Below are positions 27,253 to 36,229 of a stretch of 64,000 nucleotides of DNA, piece by piece. Position numbers and translations under genes: made by a program. The notes below the pieces were generated by a model, which made no database searches, was not told where the DNA came from, and worked only from the letters and a program-made list of their open reading frames with translations. The DNA lies in NCBI RefSeq assembly GCF_900290275.1, contig NZ_LT985323.1, positions 901,459 through 965,458 of the forward strand, in the 5' to 3' direction. Each line of letters opens with the position of its first letter. Position 1 is the stretch's first letter. Source of the stretch: Prevotella merdae. Lineage in GTDB: Bacteria; Bacteroidota; Bacteroidia; Bacteroidales; Bacteroidaceae.

Positions 27253-27675
27253 ATGTTACCAGTAATGAGAAATTCTTGGATGCCTGAAGTTTTCAACGAC
27301 TTTTTCGACACTGACTTTATGCCACGTACAAATGCTACGGCACCGGCAATCAACGTTAAGGAGACCGAACACGAGTATACAGTAGAGCTTGCAGCTCCTG
27401 GCATGAAGAAGGACGACTTCAATATCAATATAGATAACGATGGCAATCTGCACATCAAGATGGAGCAGAAGAACGAGAAGAAGGACGAGAACAAGAAGGA
27501 GCATTATCTTCGTCGCGAGTTCTCTTATTCAAAGTTTGAGCAGACTCTTATCTTGCCTGACGATGTCGACAAGGAGCACATTGCAGCCAATGTTAACGAT
27601 GGTGTCTTGACTGTTGCCCTTCCTAAGGTTGAGAAGAAAGAAGAAAAGACAACACGCCAGATTGAGGTCAAATAA
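27253..27675 (+). CDS. Small heat shock protein, Hsp20/alpha-crystallin family
   Basis: 140 residues from ATG 27253. A GGAGG ribosome-binding site lies 8 bp upstream (27240-27244), rare in this window, and decides the start. The alpha-crystallin domain covers about 30-120 with INVKETEHEYTVELAAPGMK, and the closing signature GVLTVALPK (NDGVLTVALPK). It acts as an ATP-independent holdase chaperone. It is monocistronic with a clear terminator. The 198-bp space before it shows no other feature. Confidence 0.94.
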   Translation: MLPVMRNSWMPEVFNDFFDTDFMPRTNATAPAINVKETEHEYTVELAAPGMKKDDFNINIDNDGNLHIKMEQKNEKKDENKKEHYLRREFSYSKFEQTLILPDDVDKEHIAANVNDGVLTVALPKVEKKEEKTTRQIEVK

Positions 27676-27719
27676 CTTAGTTAGTGTGTTGTGAAATTTT
27701 GTCACAAACATATAATTTT

Positions 27720-27763
27720 AAGGAAGAATGAAAGCCATATTTGCTTCATTCTTCCTTTTTTTG
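27720..27763 (+). terminator. Terminator of hsp20
   Basis: AAGGAAGAATGAA (27720-27732) pairs with TTCATTCTTCCTT (27745-27757), followed by T6. Confidence 0.9.
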
Positions 27764-27847
27764 TTATTTTTATCCGGCAGAACATCCGCAGCCCAAGGAC
27801 AAGTTTAAGGAAGAGAATAAATCGTACAACGTCCACAAAAAGTAAAA

Positions 27848-28837
27848 CTATTTCTGCATTACTTCCAGCAAAGCCTCTCTCAGGTCTTTACCAGCAGCAA
27901 GCCCCAGCTTCTTGCGTATATGTATACGTACAGAGCTTATGTTGTTGGCGTTTTTGTGTAGGATTGAGGCAATCTCTATTATAGTCTTTCCACCGATAAT
28001 CAGTCGGCATACTTCCTGCTCTGTGGGCGTTAGGGTAGGGAGTATAGCCGATATGTCGGCATGTTGCATCTTGCGCTGAGCCACACGTTGTTCCACAGCC
28101 CTTATAAGGTTAGCCTCCGTACGCTCGTCAAGATGGTCGAAGAAGTCGTTTATGTCCTTTTCGCTCTGTCCTCCACGTCCTAATTGTATATAAGCCAACA
28201 GCTCGGTCTTGGTCATGTGGAAGGTCGATAGCACTCGGTTAAGTGTAGAGTGATAGTCGGCATTTTCCCGTTGCATACTTCTTATTCCCCGCCTTATCAT
28301 TTCGCCAAGAATACATGTAAAAATCTCCACAATAACGAATATCACCACAATCTGTCTGTTTATTTCCCCGTCGGTGTATAGGTAAGCCGATGTTATCGTT
28401 GCGATGCTCATTAGGGCTAATATGGTTGGCATATGTCTTACGGCAGCCATTACCATATAGATTATCAGGGCGAGTGATAAAACCAGGTTAAACACAATAG
28501 TCTCCTCAAACCCATCCAGACGCTCCATTGCTACGTATACTATACGGGCACTTTCTGCCAACTGTGTCAATAATCCGAACGATGATATCGCCACAGTCAG
28601 CCTCATACGCTGCGTAAGGTACATAATCAGTATAGCAAGTGTTGCAGCCCACGACATTGCCGATATGGTATATAATATGGTGTCGCAGCGACCTATCATT
28701 CCTATGATGTGCATAGGCACACCCAATACCACCGACAGACTGAGCATAAGGAACGTTATAAGGCACATTCGTTGTTGCCAGTTGTGGCTACGACGGTCAA
28801 GAAATATGGTTAGTCGTTGTATTAGTTTCGATTTCAT
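27848..28837 (-). CDS. Membrane-bound LuxR-type transcriptional regulator
   Basis: 329 residues. About six hydrophobic helices occupy residues 22-190, followed by a linker and a C-terminal GerE/LuxR helix-turn-helix (about 262-325: LTPTEQEVCRLIIGGKTIIE then IASILHKNANNISSVRIHIR). No receiver domain is present, so activation is probably via the membrane part. It is divergent from a BspA-like gene, and a fragment of its 5' coding region lies upstream of another BspA-like gene at 58.3 kb. This suggests the regulator and the surface protein gene form a duplicated module; control of the BspA genes by this protein is inference. Confidence 0.82.
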   Translation of the reverse strand: MKSKLIQRLTIFLDRRSHNWQQRMCLITFLMLSLSVVLGVPMHIIGMIGRCDTILYTISAMSWAATLAILIMYLTQRMRLTVAISSFGLLTQLAESARIVYVAMERLDGFEETIVFNLVLSLALIIYMVMAAVRHMPTILALMSIATITSAYLYTDGEINRQIVVIFVIVEIFTCILGEMIRRGIRSMQRENADYHSTLNRVLSTFHMTKTELLAYIQLGRGGQSEKDINDFFDHLDERTEANLIRAVEQRVAQRKMQHADISAILPTLTPTEQEVCRLIIGGKTIIEIASILHKNANNISSVRIHIRKKLGLAAGKDLREALLEVMQK

Positions 28838-28857
28838 TGTTTTCGAATTTTGTCGTA

Positions 28858-28865
28858 CAAAGTTA
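28858..28865 (-). promoter_or_regulatory. Promoter -7 box for the LuxR-type gene, with upstream GGGGTAAAA repeats
   Basis: TAACTTTG on the minus strand lies 21 bp before the start. Just upstream (28880-28898) two copies of GGGGTAAAA (minus strand) occur 10 bp apart where a -33 element would be, which could be an operator. Confidence 0.5.
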
Positions 28866-29001
28866 GTCCCTTTTTGTGGATTTTACCCCTTTTTACCCCT
28901 CTTTTTTCACTCTTTTACGTTATTTTACGGTAGTTGTTTTTTGGTTGTATTGATTATTTGGTCTAATTTCGTGCCAAATAGTACTAAACTTTACAACAAT
29001 C

Positions 29002-30582
29002 ATGATGAAATTCTTACTCTCTAAACACTCTCGCAGCATATTTATATTTGCGTTGCTCTCGCTATTTATGTGTATGGCTGCTGGCAAGGCGTCAGCCGCA
29101 GAACTCAACCCAGTTGTCAAAATCGACAATACGTCCTATACAAGCAGTGGCACGGAGGTGACGCTTAGGTTATGGATGTTCAACTGGAAATATGCGGTTC
29201 CGAACACAAAAAAATACAACGCCCGCTTTACTGGCGATGTGTATCTCTACATCGACGACAAAGAGGTAGGCAAGCTTAACAGCATGTGGAGTTTTATATC
29301 TGGTTCAAGCTACACTTTTCTTAATGACAGACCTGGTACTGTCGGCAAGTCTTCGGATATTAATCTTGATGGCACAAACGTAGGCACGGCACAATTCCAA
29401 GATCTTAAGAGTGGACAGACATACCCATACAACAGCAACACGACAGATAAGTCATGGTCTACCGTCGACCTTAAGCTCTCCTTCAACAAGTCATTCTCCT
29501 ATTATGGTCATAAGATTACGGTGAAGGGCAAATGGCAAGACCAGAGCAGCGGAACTTTAGTAGAAAAGGACGTGGCTCTTAAACAACACACCGACGGATA
29601 CGTTCGTCCTATCTATTTTAAGGTGCAGCCTTCTGGCGATAAGATGATGTTCACCTGGGCGCAGCAAGGCTATTCAACGAAAGCATCTACTGAGGGCAAG
29701 TGGATAGTATTCAAGCGCGAAGGCGACAATAATGTCAAGTTGGGCGAAGTGGCTGCTAATGAGCACTCACTCAGCATTGAGAAGAAACAGTACAGCTGCT
29801 CGAATGATTACATTATGACATTCCTCCCCAATGTATGTAAGGGGGAAGAGACTGTTTGCGGTCTTACCACTACGTTTACTGCCACTGGACACCAACTTAA
29901 AGATGACATCTGCCAAATGTGTGGACATAGCTACTTCCGTTATCATACATCCGACGGGAATAAGGTGGATATATCACGCAGAGATTTTGGTGCCAATGTT
30001 GTGTCGCATGAAGTTGTTGATGGTGAGTGCGTGATAGAGTTTGACGCTCCGATTACGCGAATTCCCCAGTATGCATTTAAAACAACAAAATTGGTAGGCG
30101 AACTTCGTATACCGAATACTGTGACATCAATCCAGGATTATGCATTCAATCTCTGTACTGGTCTTACTGGAAATCTTGTAATTCCAAATTCGGTAACAGA
30201 GATTGGCAATAATGCTTTTTACAAATGCACAGGATTCAATGGCACTCTAACGCTGTCAAGCAACCTAAAAACGATAGGGGACAACGCTTTCTACGAATGT
30301 TCGGGATTTACGGGATCTTTGACATTACCCAACTCAGTAACAACTATCGGAAGGTCGGCGTTCATATTTTGTAATAGTTTTACAAATCTTGAGCTGCCAA
30401 AAGCTCTGAGCGCAATCTCTTATCAGGCTTTTCGGAATTGTTCCGGTCTTTCAGGAAACTTGGTCATACCTGATGGAGTAACAGAGATTGGCGAGTATGC
30501 TTTTTACGGTTGCCCAGGATTCAAAGGCACTCTAAAACTGTCAAGCAACCTAAAAACAATAGGGGTATCTGTTATTAGTTGA
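29002..30582 (+). pseudogene. BspA-like leucine-rich surface protein A, 5' part (interrupted by the 26-kb element)
   Basis: 526 codons from ATG 29002. A signal peptide ends near ASA at residue 34. An N-terminal domain of about 300 residues (TEVTLRLWMFNWKY, YIDDKEVGKLNSMW, SFNKSFSYYGHKITVKGKW) is shared with the genes at 58416 and 61275. A CxxC pair (CQMCGH) precedes the start of BspA-type LRRs, about 24 residues each (for example TGNLVIPNSVTEIGNNAF). Homology stops at LKTIG near 30566; only VSVIS and a stop follow. The gene lacks the rest of the LRR array and its C-terminal tail. The missing part resumes in the same phase at 56588. Confidence 0.88.
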
Positions 30583-30975
30583 TTATCAGTATTATACGCT
30601 CTAAACGGTAGAAAAGTGGCAATATGGATTCTGTTTAGATACGGAATGATGAATATTTAACGTATTTAACCTTTGCTTACACAAATAGTCACGAAAATAA
30701 CAAGTTCTGGGATTGTTTGGAACAACCCCATAATGGGACTATACAATATTACATGCACACCTTTTCGTGGCATTAATGGCATTTAAAATGCGGAACTCTG
30801 ACGATTATGAAAAAATGTAAGTTTTTTCAGAGCGCATTGCAAGACCTGCGGCAGTAGAATGACATGTAACGGTTGTTCCAACTGCGGGGCATGTGACAAC
30901 AGATAACGGAATAGCTTCTGCACTACTGGTAATTCTTTCCGAATTAGAGGTATAAAGAAATATAGATAATGTGTG
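30583..30975. other. Left end of the element, no gene
   Basis: About 390 bp with no supported coding sequence. A hairpin pairs CTCTGA (30796-30801) with TCAGAG (30827-30832). A cysteine-rich frame at 30827-30905 has no start and is probably a relic. Confidence 0.5.
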
Positions 30976-30983
30976 TATCTTTG
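30976..30983 (+). promoter_or_regulatory. Promoter -7 box of the AraC-type gene
   Basis: TATCTTTG lies 29 bp before the ATG, in the context GTGTGTATCTTTGCACC. A near-identical context precedes the lipoprotein gene at 31988, suggesting shared control. Confidence 0.6.
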
Positions 30984-31012
30984 CACCCAAGAAATTTAAA
31001 AGCAATAGGATT

Positions 31013-31903
31013 ATGAAGGAATTTTTCTTTAATACCATACAGGAGTTCAACGACTTCATAGGGGTGGAAACGCTTCATCCCCTGGTAAGCGTTGTGCGTG
31101 TGGAAAAGGCCTCTCCTATACAGGAGGCTGTGCTTCACTACGGACTTTATGCCCTCTTTCTGAAGGAGAACAAGGGCTGCAAATTGTCATACGGCAGAAC
31201 AGAATATGATTTTGACGAGATGACCGTAACCTCGTTTGCTCCGGGACAGTCGATTAAGGTGGAACCCATTCCTGGAGTTCCGTTTGCCAAATATACGGTA
31301 TTGGCTTTCCATCCCGATCTGCTCAACCGCACCCAGCTCGGCAAGAACATCTCCCGATACGAGTTCTTCGACTATACGAGCAACGAAGCATTACACCTGT
31401 CCGCTGCCGAGGTCAATATCTTCCGTGATGTGCTCACAATGATCAAGCAGGAACTGCAGCATCCTATAGATAAGCATTCGCGTGAACTCATCGTTTCAAA
31501 CATCGAGTTGCTGCTGAACTACTGTCTGCGCTTCTACGACCGCCAGTTTATCACACGCGAGGAGATTAATCATTCGGTGGTAAAGAAGTTCATCTATCTG
31601 CTCGATGAATACATTGCCCGGAAAGCGGAGCGTGAGGGGCTTCCTACCGTAGCCTACTTTGCCGACAAATGCTGCTATTCTACCAAATATTTCGGCGAAT
31701 TGGTCAAGACAGAAACTGGCAAAACTGCCAAGAGTATGATAAACGACCGATTGCTTACGGCATCCCGCCAATTGCTTACAGATGAAGCCCTCAGCATCAC
31801 GCAAGTAAGCCAGCGCCTCGGCTTTGAATATCCTCAGCACTTCGTCCGCTTTTTCAAGGCACAGACGGGCAAGACACCGAGCGAATATCGCAAGACTGCA
31901 TAA
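31013..31903 (+). CDS. AraC-family transcriptional regulator
   Basis: 296 residues from ATG 31013. The N-terminal half (about 20-165) looks like a cupin-type sensor (GCKLSYGRTEYDFDEMTVTS, APGQSIKVEP). The C-terminal 100 residues carry two helix-turn-helices: YFADKCCYSTKYFGELVKTE and ITQVSQRLGFEYPQHFVRFF, ending FKAQTGKTPSEYRK, the AraC signature. It is the first gene of a plus-strand cargo cluster of redox and hydrolase genes and is the likely regulator of that cluster. Confidence 0.92.
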   Translation: MKEFFFNTIQEFNDFIGVETLHPLVSVVRVEKASPIQEAVLHYGLYALFLKENKGCKLSYGRTEYDFDEMTVTSFAPGQSIKVEPIPGVPFAKYTVLAFHPDLLNRTQLGKNISRYEFFDYTSNEALHLSAAEVNIFRDVLTMIKQELQHPIDKHSRELIVSNIELLLNYCLRFYDRQFITREEINHSVVKKFIYLLDEYIARKAEREGLPTVAYFADKCCYSTKYFGELVKTETGKTAKSMINDRLLTASRQLLTDEALSITQVSQRLGFEYPQHFVRFFKAQTGKTPSEYRKTA

Positions 31904-31987
31904 ATATAAGGAAGCATGTTTTGATAGAAACGGAATAACGGTAATGTCTTCAGAAAACCAGGTATAAGCTCTTTAGAAGAATGTGCG

Positions 31988-31995
31988 TATCTTTG
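31988..31995 (+). promoter_or_regulatory. Promoter -7 box ahead of the cyclophilin-like lipoprotein gene
   Basis: TATCTTTG in ATGTGCGTATCTTTGCACC, 37 bp before the ATG; the context resembles the promoter of the AraC-type gene. Confidence 0.6.
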
Positions 31996-32031
31996 CACCA
32001 GTTTTTTAATCATCAAACAAAAAGGTTTAAT

Positions 32032-32628
32032 ATGAAAAGATTGGTTTTGCACATTTACATCATGTTCATGGCGCTGACGGCTATGGCTTGCCAAAGCAAT
32101 GAGGTAGAAGCTACGCCATCTGACAAATCAGCAAACACAATGAACATTACGATCAATGGAAAGACGGTTTCGTGCCAGCTCGTTGACAATTCATCAACAA
32201 GAGCACTTCTGGCACAGTTGGAAAAGGGAGACATCACCTACGAGGCTGATGACTATGGCAACTTCGAGAAAGTGGGCTACATAGGTTTCAGCCTGCCACA
32301 AAACAACGAGAGCATCACCACAACTGCTGGCGATGTGATTCTGTATCAGGGCAATAACATCTGCCTTTATTATGGCACAAATTCCTGGTCATTTACCCGT
32401 CTGGGGAAGATTGAGGGATTGAGCAAGGATGAAATCAAGACGTTTCTCAATGCCGGAGGTGGCAGCGTAAAAGTTAAACTTTCATCAGGTTCTACTACCG
32501 GAATAAAGCAAACGCTTGCTGACCGGAAGGCTCCAAGCGGAAAATATTCGCTTGACGGGAGAAAGTTGAAACAGATTCCTAATAAGGGTGTCTATATTGA
32601 AAACGGAAAGAAAATTGTAAAGAAATAG
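32032..32628 (+). CDS. Secreted cyclophilin-like-fold protein with type IX-like tail
   Basis: 198 residues from ATG 32032. The signal peptide ends at TAMAC, so it may be a lipoprotein, although the lipobox is weak. Residues 35-150 (MNITINGKTVSCQLVDNSST, GDITYEADDYGNFEKVGYIG, GDVILYQGNNICLYYGTNSW) match the small cyclophilin-like beta-barrel found in bacterial redox clusters. The C-terminal KYSLDGRKLKQIPNKGVYI resembles the sorting-type tail of the BspA proteins. Its partners next door (hydrolase, flavoprotein, aldo/keto reductase) suggest a role in handling a small molecule; substrate unknown. Confidence 0.75.
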   Translation: MKRLVLHIYIMFMALTAMACQSNEVEATPSDKSANTMNITINGKTVSCQLVDNSSTRALLAQLEKGDITYEADDYGNFEKVGYIGFSLPQNNESITTTAGDVILYQGNNICLYYGTNSWSFTRLGKIEGLSKDEIKTFLNAGGGSVKVKLSSGSTTGIKQTLADRKAPSGKYSLDGRKLKQIPNKGVYIENGKKIVKK

Positions 32629-32632
32629 AATC

Positions 32633-33561
32633 ATGAACAGATTATTCACATTTATAGCAACAGCCCTCATCTGTTGTGCAGGAATTCAGACAAAAGTAAA
32701 AGCAGAAACTATGGATAAAGAGATAAAATTAGTACAGGATTGGGACAAGACCTTTCCTGAAAGTGAGAAGGTAAATCATGAGAAAGTGACATTCAAGACC
32801 CAATATGGTCTTACTCTTGCTGCAGACCTCTATATTCCGAAGAACGCTGAAGGAAAGTTGCCAGCCATTGCCGTGAGCGGTCCTTTCGGAGCCGTCAAGG
32901 AGCAATGTTCAGGTCTCTATGCGCAGACCATGGCAGAGCGTGGATTCATCACCATCGCTTTCGACCCTTCGTTTACAGGCGAATCTACTGGCGAGCCTCG
33001 CCGTACGGCTTCTCCCGACATCAATACGGAAGACTTTCTGGCTGCTGTAGATTATCTCAGCATGCGAGATGATGTAGATGCAGGGCGAATCGCCATCATC
33101 GGCATTTGTGGCTGGGGCGGAATCGCTCTGAATGCTGCAGCTCAGGACCCTCGCATCAAGGCTACTGCGGCAATAACCATGTATGACATGAGTAGAGTAA
33201 GCGGTAATGGATACTTTGACGCAGATGACAGCGAAGAAAGCCGATATTCGGCACGAAAGGCATGGGCAGAAGCTCGCACTGCCGACCTCAGGAACAAATC
33301 GTTCACTCAGGCAGGAGGCGTGGTTGACCCATTGCCGGAGAACGCACCGCAGTTTGTAAAAGACTATTACGCCTATTACAAAACGCCACGAGGCTACCAT
33401 AAGCGTTCGGGCAATTCTAATGACGGCTGGCGCACCACCGGCTGCCAGGCTTACGCCAACACCCGTTTCCTCTATTACATCAACGAAATCCGTTCTGCTG
33501 TCCTCATTGTGCATGGAGAGAAAGCGCATTCCCGTTACTTCGGAGAAAGTGCCTTCAGATA
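32633..33561 (+). CDS. Alpha/beta hydrolase, exon 1 (split by group II intron)
   Basis: The 5' exon encodes 309 residues: signal peptide (MNRLFTFIATALICCAGI), then an alpha/beta hydrolase of the dienelactone-hydrolase/YcjY-like group with LYIPKNAEGKLPAIAVSGPF, and the nucleophile elbow region IIGICGWGGIAL, where a cysteine stands at the position of the usual serine. IVHGEKAHSRYFGESAF near the end is the strand leading to the catalytic acid and histidine. The frame then meets a stop whose last base is the first base of the intron. Removing 33562-35483 joins it in frame to exon 2, giving a full 369-residue protein. It lies 4 bp after the lipoprotein gene. Confidence 0.88.
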
Positions 33562-35483
33562 GTACGCTCGGCATGAGCATTGTCTAACGGGTGAAAGTCC
33601 CGAGCAAGCCCTAATAGCGGGAATTGCATAGTCAAAGGCAAGGGTGTTCATCGCGAGATGAAATCTGAAGGAAGCCCAAGACAAACATCTGACCTAACGG
33701 ACAGAAACTTCATATAAGGCATGTGACCGTGGGTGAGGTTGCTATTCAAACCAAAGCCCAATAGCTATTCGGAACGGTCGGTGTAAATGAAGTAGGTATA
33801 AGATGGAAAGACAACGCCCTTATCCGAGGAGGTCTCACGGACGCTTCAAATAGTTGTTTTTACGAAAGAAGTGGAGTAAAGCTTGCCGTGAGAAGTCAGC
33901 AGACGTCATAGTAGTGCAACAATCGATAACGTTGCACGAAGGGCTGAACCTAACAATTAAACGATAGTAATTGAAACATACCTTATGAAGGAAAGAATGC
34001 AGAAAACATTATCCCAAGTTAATGGCTGCCCCCAAAGAAATAGGTCGGAAACCGAATGGTATGGGGGAGTGCAGACCTTCATGTGGATGTGTGAAGACAA
34101 CATCGTGGAAGTACCATTCGACAAGGAACACCTTTTCGAGCAAATTCTTAGTCCCACAAATCTCAATCGAGCATACAAAGCAGTTATGAGAAACAAGGGC
34201 TGTGGTGGTATCGACAAGATGTCGTGCGAGCAATTGTTCCCATGGCTCCTGACCAATAAGGATGAACTCACCCGTTCCTTGATGGACGGTTCTTACCGTC
34301 CGAACCCAGTAAAAAGGGTAGAAATACCCAAGGACAATGGCAAGATGCGCCTGTTGGGAATACCTACAGTAGTAGACCGTCTGGTGCAACAAGCCATCAA
34401 CCAAGTATTGACTCCCATCTATGAGAACCAATTCTCCAAGACGAGCTACGGCTTCCGTCCGAGAAGAGGATGCCATGACGCACTACGAGGAGCGCGAAGG
34501 ATAGTCAACGAAGGCTACATATATGTAGTCGACCTTGACCTTGAACGCTTCTTCGACACGGTGAGCCATAGCAAACTCATAGAAATCCTCAGCCGTACGA
34601 TAAAAGACGGCAGAGTGGTCAGTCTTATACACAAATATCTCCGAAGTGGTGTAATGAACAAAGGTTTGTTTGAAGCGAGCGAGGAAGGAACTCCCCAAGG
34701 CGGTCCGCTAAGTCCATTGTTGAGTAACATAATGCTCAACGAATTGGACAAGGAACTTGAACGCAGAGAACTCCCCTTTGTGCGCTATGCCGATGACTCG
34801 ATGATATTCTGCAAGTCCAAAAGGGCTGCAATGCGAGTGAAGGAGTCTATAACCCGATTTATAGAGAATACTCTATATCTCAAAGTCAACAAGGAAAAGA
34901 CCGTAGTGTCGTATGTGCGCGGAGTGAAATACCTCGGCTACTCCTTTTATGTGATGAAAGGCGAATGCCAACTCACGGTGCACCCAAAGTCCAAAGCCAA
35001 GATGAAGTCAAGGTTGAAAGAACTGACAAACCGCAGCAATGGATGGGGATATGCCAAGAGAAAGCAGAAGCTGAAAGAATACATACGAGGTTGGGTCGGC
35101 TATTATCACTTTGCCAATATGAAGCGTCTCTTGCTTGTAACAGACGAATGGTTAAGACGTAGAATACGCATGTGTATATGGAAAGCTTGGAAGAAAGTCA
35201 AGACAAAAGTGGCAAACCTCATTAGATGCGGTATCAATAAATACCAAGCATACGAATGGGGTAACACTCGCAAGGGCTATTGGCGAATAGCTGACAGCCC
35301 TGTTCTAAAAAGGGCGATAGATAACAATAAACTACGCTCCGCAGGGTATGCTACTTTAATGGAGGCGTATCTCGAATGGTATCCAAAATAGGAACCGCCG
35401 TATGCGGAACCGCACGTACGGTGGTGTGAGAGGTCGGAAAACGAAAGTAGGAAGAAAACTGCTTCGTTTTCCTCCTACTCGAT
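33562..35483 (+). mobile_element. Group II intron with LtrA-like ORF
   Basis: 1,922 nt. The 5' end GTACGCTCGGCATGAGC and the internal GTGAAAGTCCCGAGC and ATCTGAAGGAAGCCC are typical group II ribozyme domain I sequences. Domain V is at 35392-35425 (GCCGTATGCGGAACCGCACG). The domain VI stem follows and the 3' end reads CCTCCTACTCGAT. Exact excision restores the hydrolase reading frame, which supports the boundaries and suggests that it is still able to splice. It carries its own reverse transcriptase/maturase. Confidence 0.93.
33985..35391 (+). CDS. ltrA: Group II intron reverse transcriptase/maturase (LtrA-like)
   Basis: 468 residues. The RT domain (about 60-330) has YGFRPRRGCHDAL, the catalytic FVRYADDSMIF (YADD) and EGTPQGGPLSPLLSN. 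The maturase domain X follows (about 350-420; the GIIM segment includes KLKEYIRGWVGYYHFANM). The protein ends in YLEWYPK without an HNH endonuclease domain, so second-strand priming would need a nick from the host or a replication fork. It helps splicing and mobility of the intron. Confidence 0.95.
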   Translation: MKERMQKTLSQVNGCPQRNRSETEWYGGVQTFMWMCEDNIVEVPFDKEHLFEQILSPTNLNRAYKAVMRNKGCGGIDKMSCEQLFPWLLTNKDELTRSLMDGSYRPNPVKRVEIPKDNGKMRLLGIPTVVDRLVQQAINQVLTPIYENQFSKTSYGFRPRRGCHDALRGARRIVNEGYIYVVDLDLERFFDTVSHSKLIEILSRTIKDGRVVSLIHKYLRSGVMNKGLFEASEEGTPQGGPLSPLLSNIMLNELDKELERRELPFVRYADDSMIFCKSKRAAMRVKESITRFIENTLYLKVNKEKTVVSYVRGVKYLGYSFYVMKGECQLTVHPKSKAKMKSRLKELTNRSNGWGYAKRKQKLKEYIRGWVGYYHFANMKRLLLVTDEWLRRRIRMCIWKAWKKVKTKVANLIRCGINKYQAYEWGNTRKGYWRIADSPVLKRAIDNNKLRSAGYATLMEAYLEWYPK

Positions 35484-35664
35484 TATGATGGATGGAAAGG
35501 CGGAAGGCTACGACTTCGCACGAAAGCCCAACCCAGTTCCAGCCAATAAACAACTGCTCATTATCCCAGGAGCCTCTCATTGCGACCTATACGATGGTGG
35601 TGAGAAAGGATTGATTCCTTGGGACAACATCGAAGAGTTCCTGAAGAAGAATTTAAAAAGATAA
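35484..35664 (+). CDS. Alpha/beta hydrolase, exon 2
   Basis: This segment continues exon 1 as RYMMDGKAEGYDFARKPNPV and then KQLLIIPGASHCDLYDGG, including the catalytic histidine in GASHCDLYD, and ends with EEFLKKNLKR. It has no start of its own. The flavoprotein gene starts 4 bp later, so the spliced transcript should continue along the cluster. Confidence 0.9.
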
Positions 35665-35668
35665 TACA

Positions 35669-36211
35669 ATGAAGAAAGTTATCGTAATCTCTACCAGTCT
35701 GCGTACTGGTTCAAACAGCGACATGCTCGCTGATCAGTTTATCGAAGGAGCCAAGGCTGTAGGTCATGATGTGGAAAAAATTTCTCTTGCAGGAAAGGAC
35801 ATCAGGTTCTGCAAAGGCTGTCTGGCTTGTCAGAAGTTGGGCAAGTGTGTCATCAAGGATGATGTGAACGACATCATGCAGAAAGTGCTGAATGCCGATG
35901 TGGTTTGCTGGGCTACACCTATATATTATTATGAGATGAGCGGACAGATGAAGACGCTCATCGACCGCATGAACGCCATGTTCTCGCTTGATTACAAGTT
36001 CCGTGATATTTACATGCTCTCTACTGCTGCCGAAAATGAACCGGAAGTGCCGAAACGTGCTGAAGCCGGACTGACAGGCTGGATAGACTGCTATCCTGAG
36101 AGCCATCTTGCCGGCACTCTGTTCTGCGGAGGCGTTGACGCTCCACGCACTATTGAGGGCAACAGGAAATTGCAGGAAGCATACGAGTTAGGTAAATCTG
36201 TTAAAGAATAA
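35669..36211 (+). CDS. Flavodoxin-fold NAD(P)H reductase / iron-sulfur flavoprotein-like
   Basis: 180 residues. The FMN-binding loop STSLRTGSNSDMLADQF (about 8-24) and the cysteine motif CKGCLACQKLGKCVIKDDV (about 49-67) match the NADPH-dependent FMN reductase/iron-sulfur flavoprotein family; YYYEMSGQMKTLIDR is the second FMN contact region. It likely reduces quinones or other small acceptors in the cytoplasm. Co-directional with hydrolase and CMD/cupin genes. Confidence 0.9.
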   Translation: MKKVIVISTSLRTGSNSDMLADQFIEGAKAVGHDVEKISLAGKDIRFCKGCLACQKLGKCVIKDDVNDIMQKVLNADVVCWATPIYYYEMSGQMKTLIDRMNAMFSLDYKFRDIYMLSTAAENEPEVPKRAEAGLTGWIDCYPESHLAGTLFCGGVDAPRTIEGNRKLQEAYELGKSVKE

Positions 36212-36229
36212 ACTCTTAAGGTGGCTTTT

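Noticed and set aside
30827-30905. Cysteine-rich small protein (CKTCG...CNGCSNCGAC)
   Set aside because: No start codon after an in-frame upstream stop and no ribosome-binding context; probably a relic or chance.
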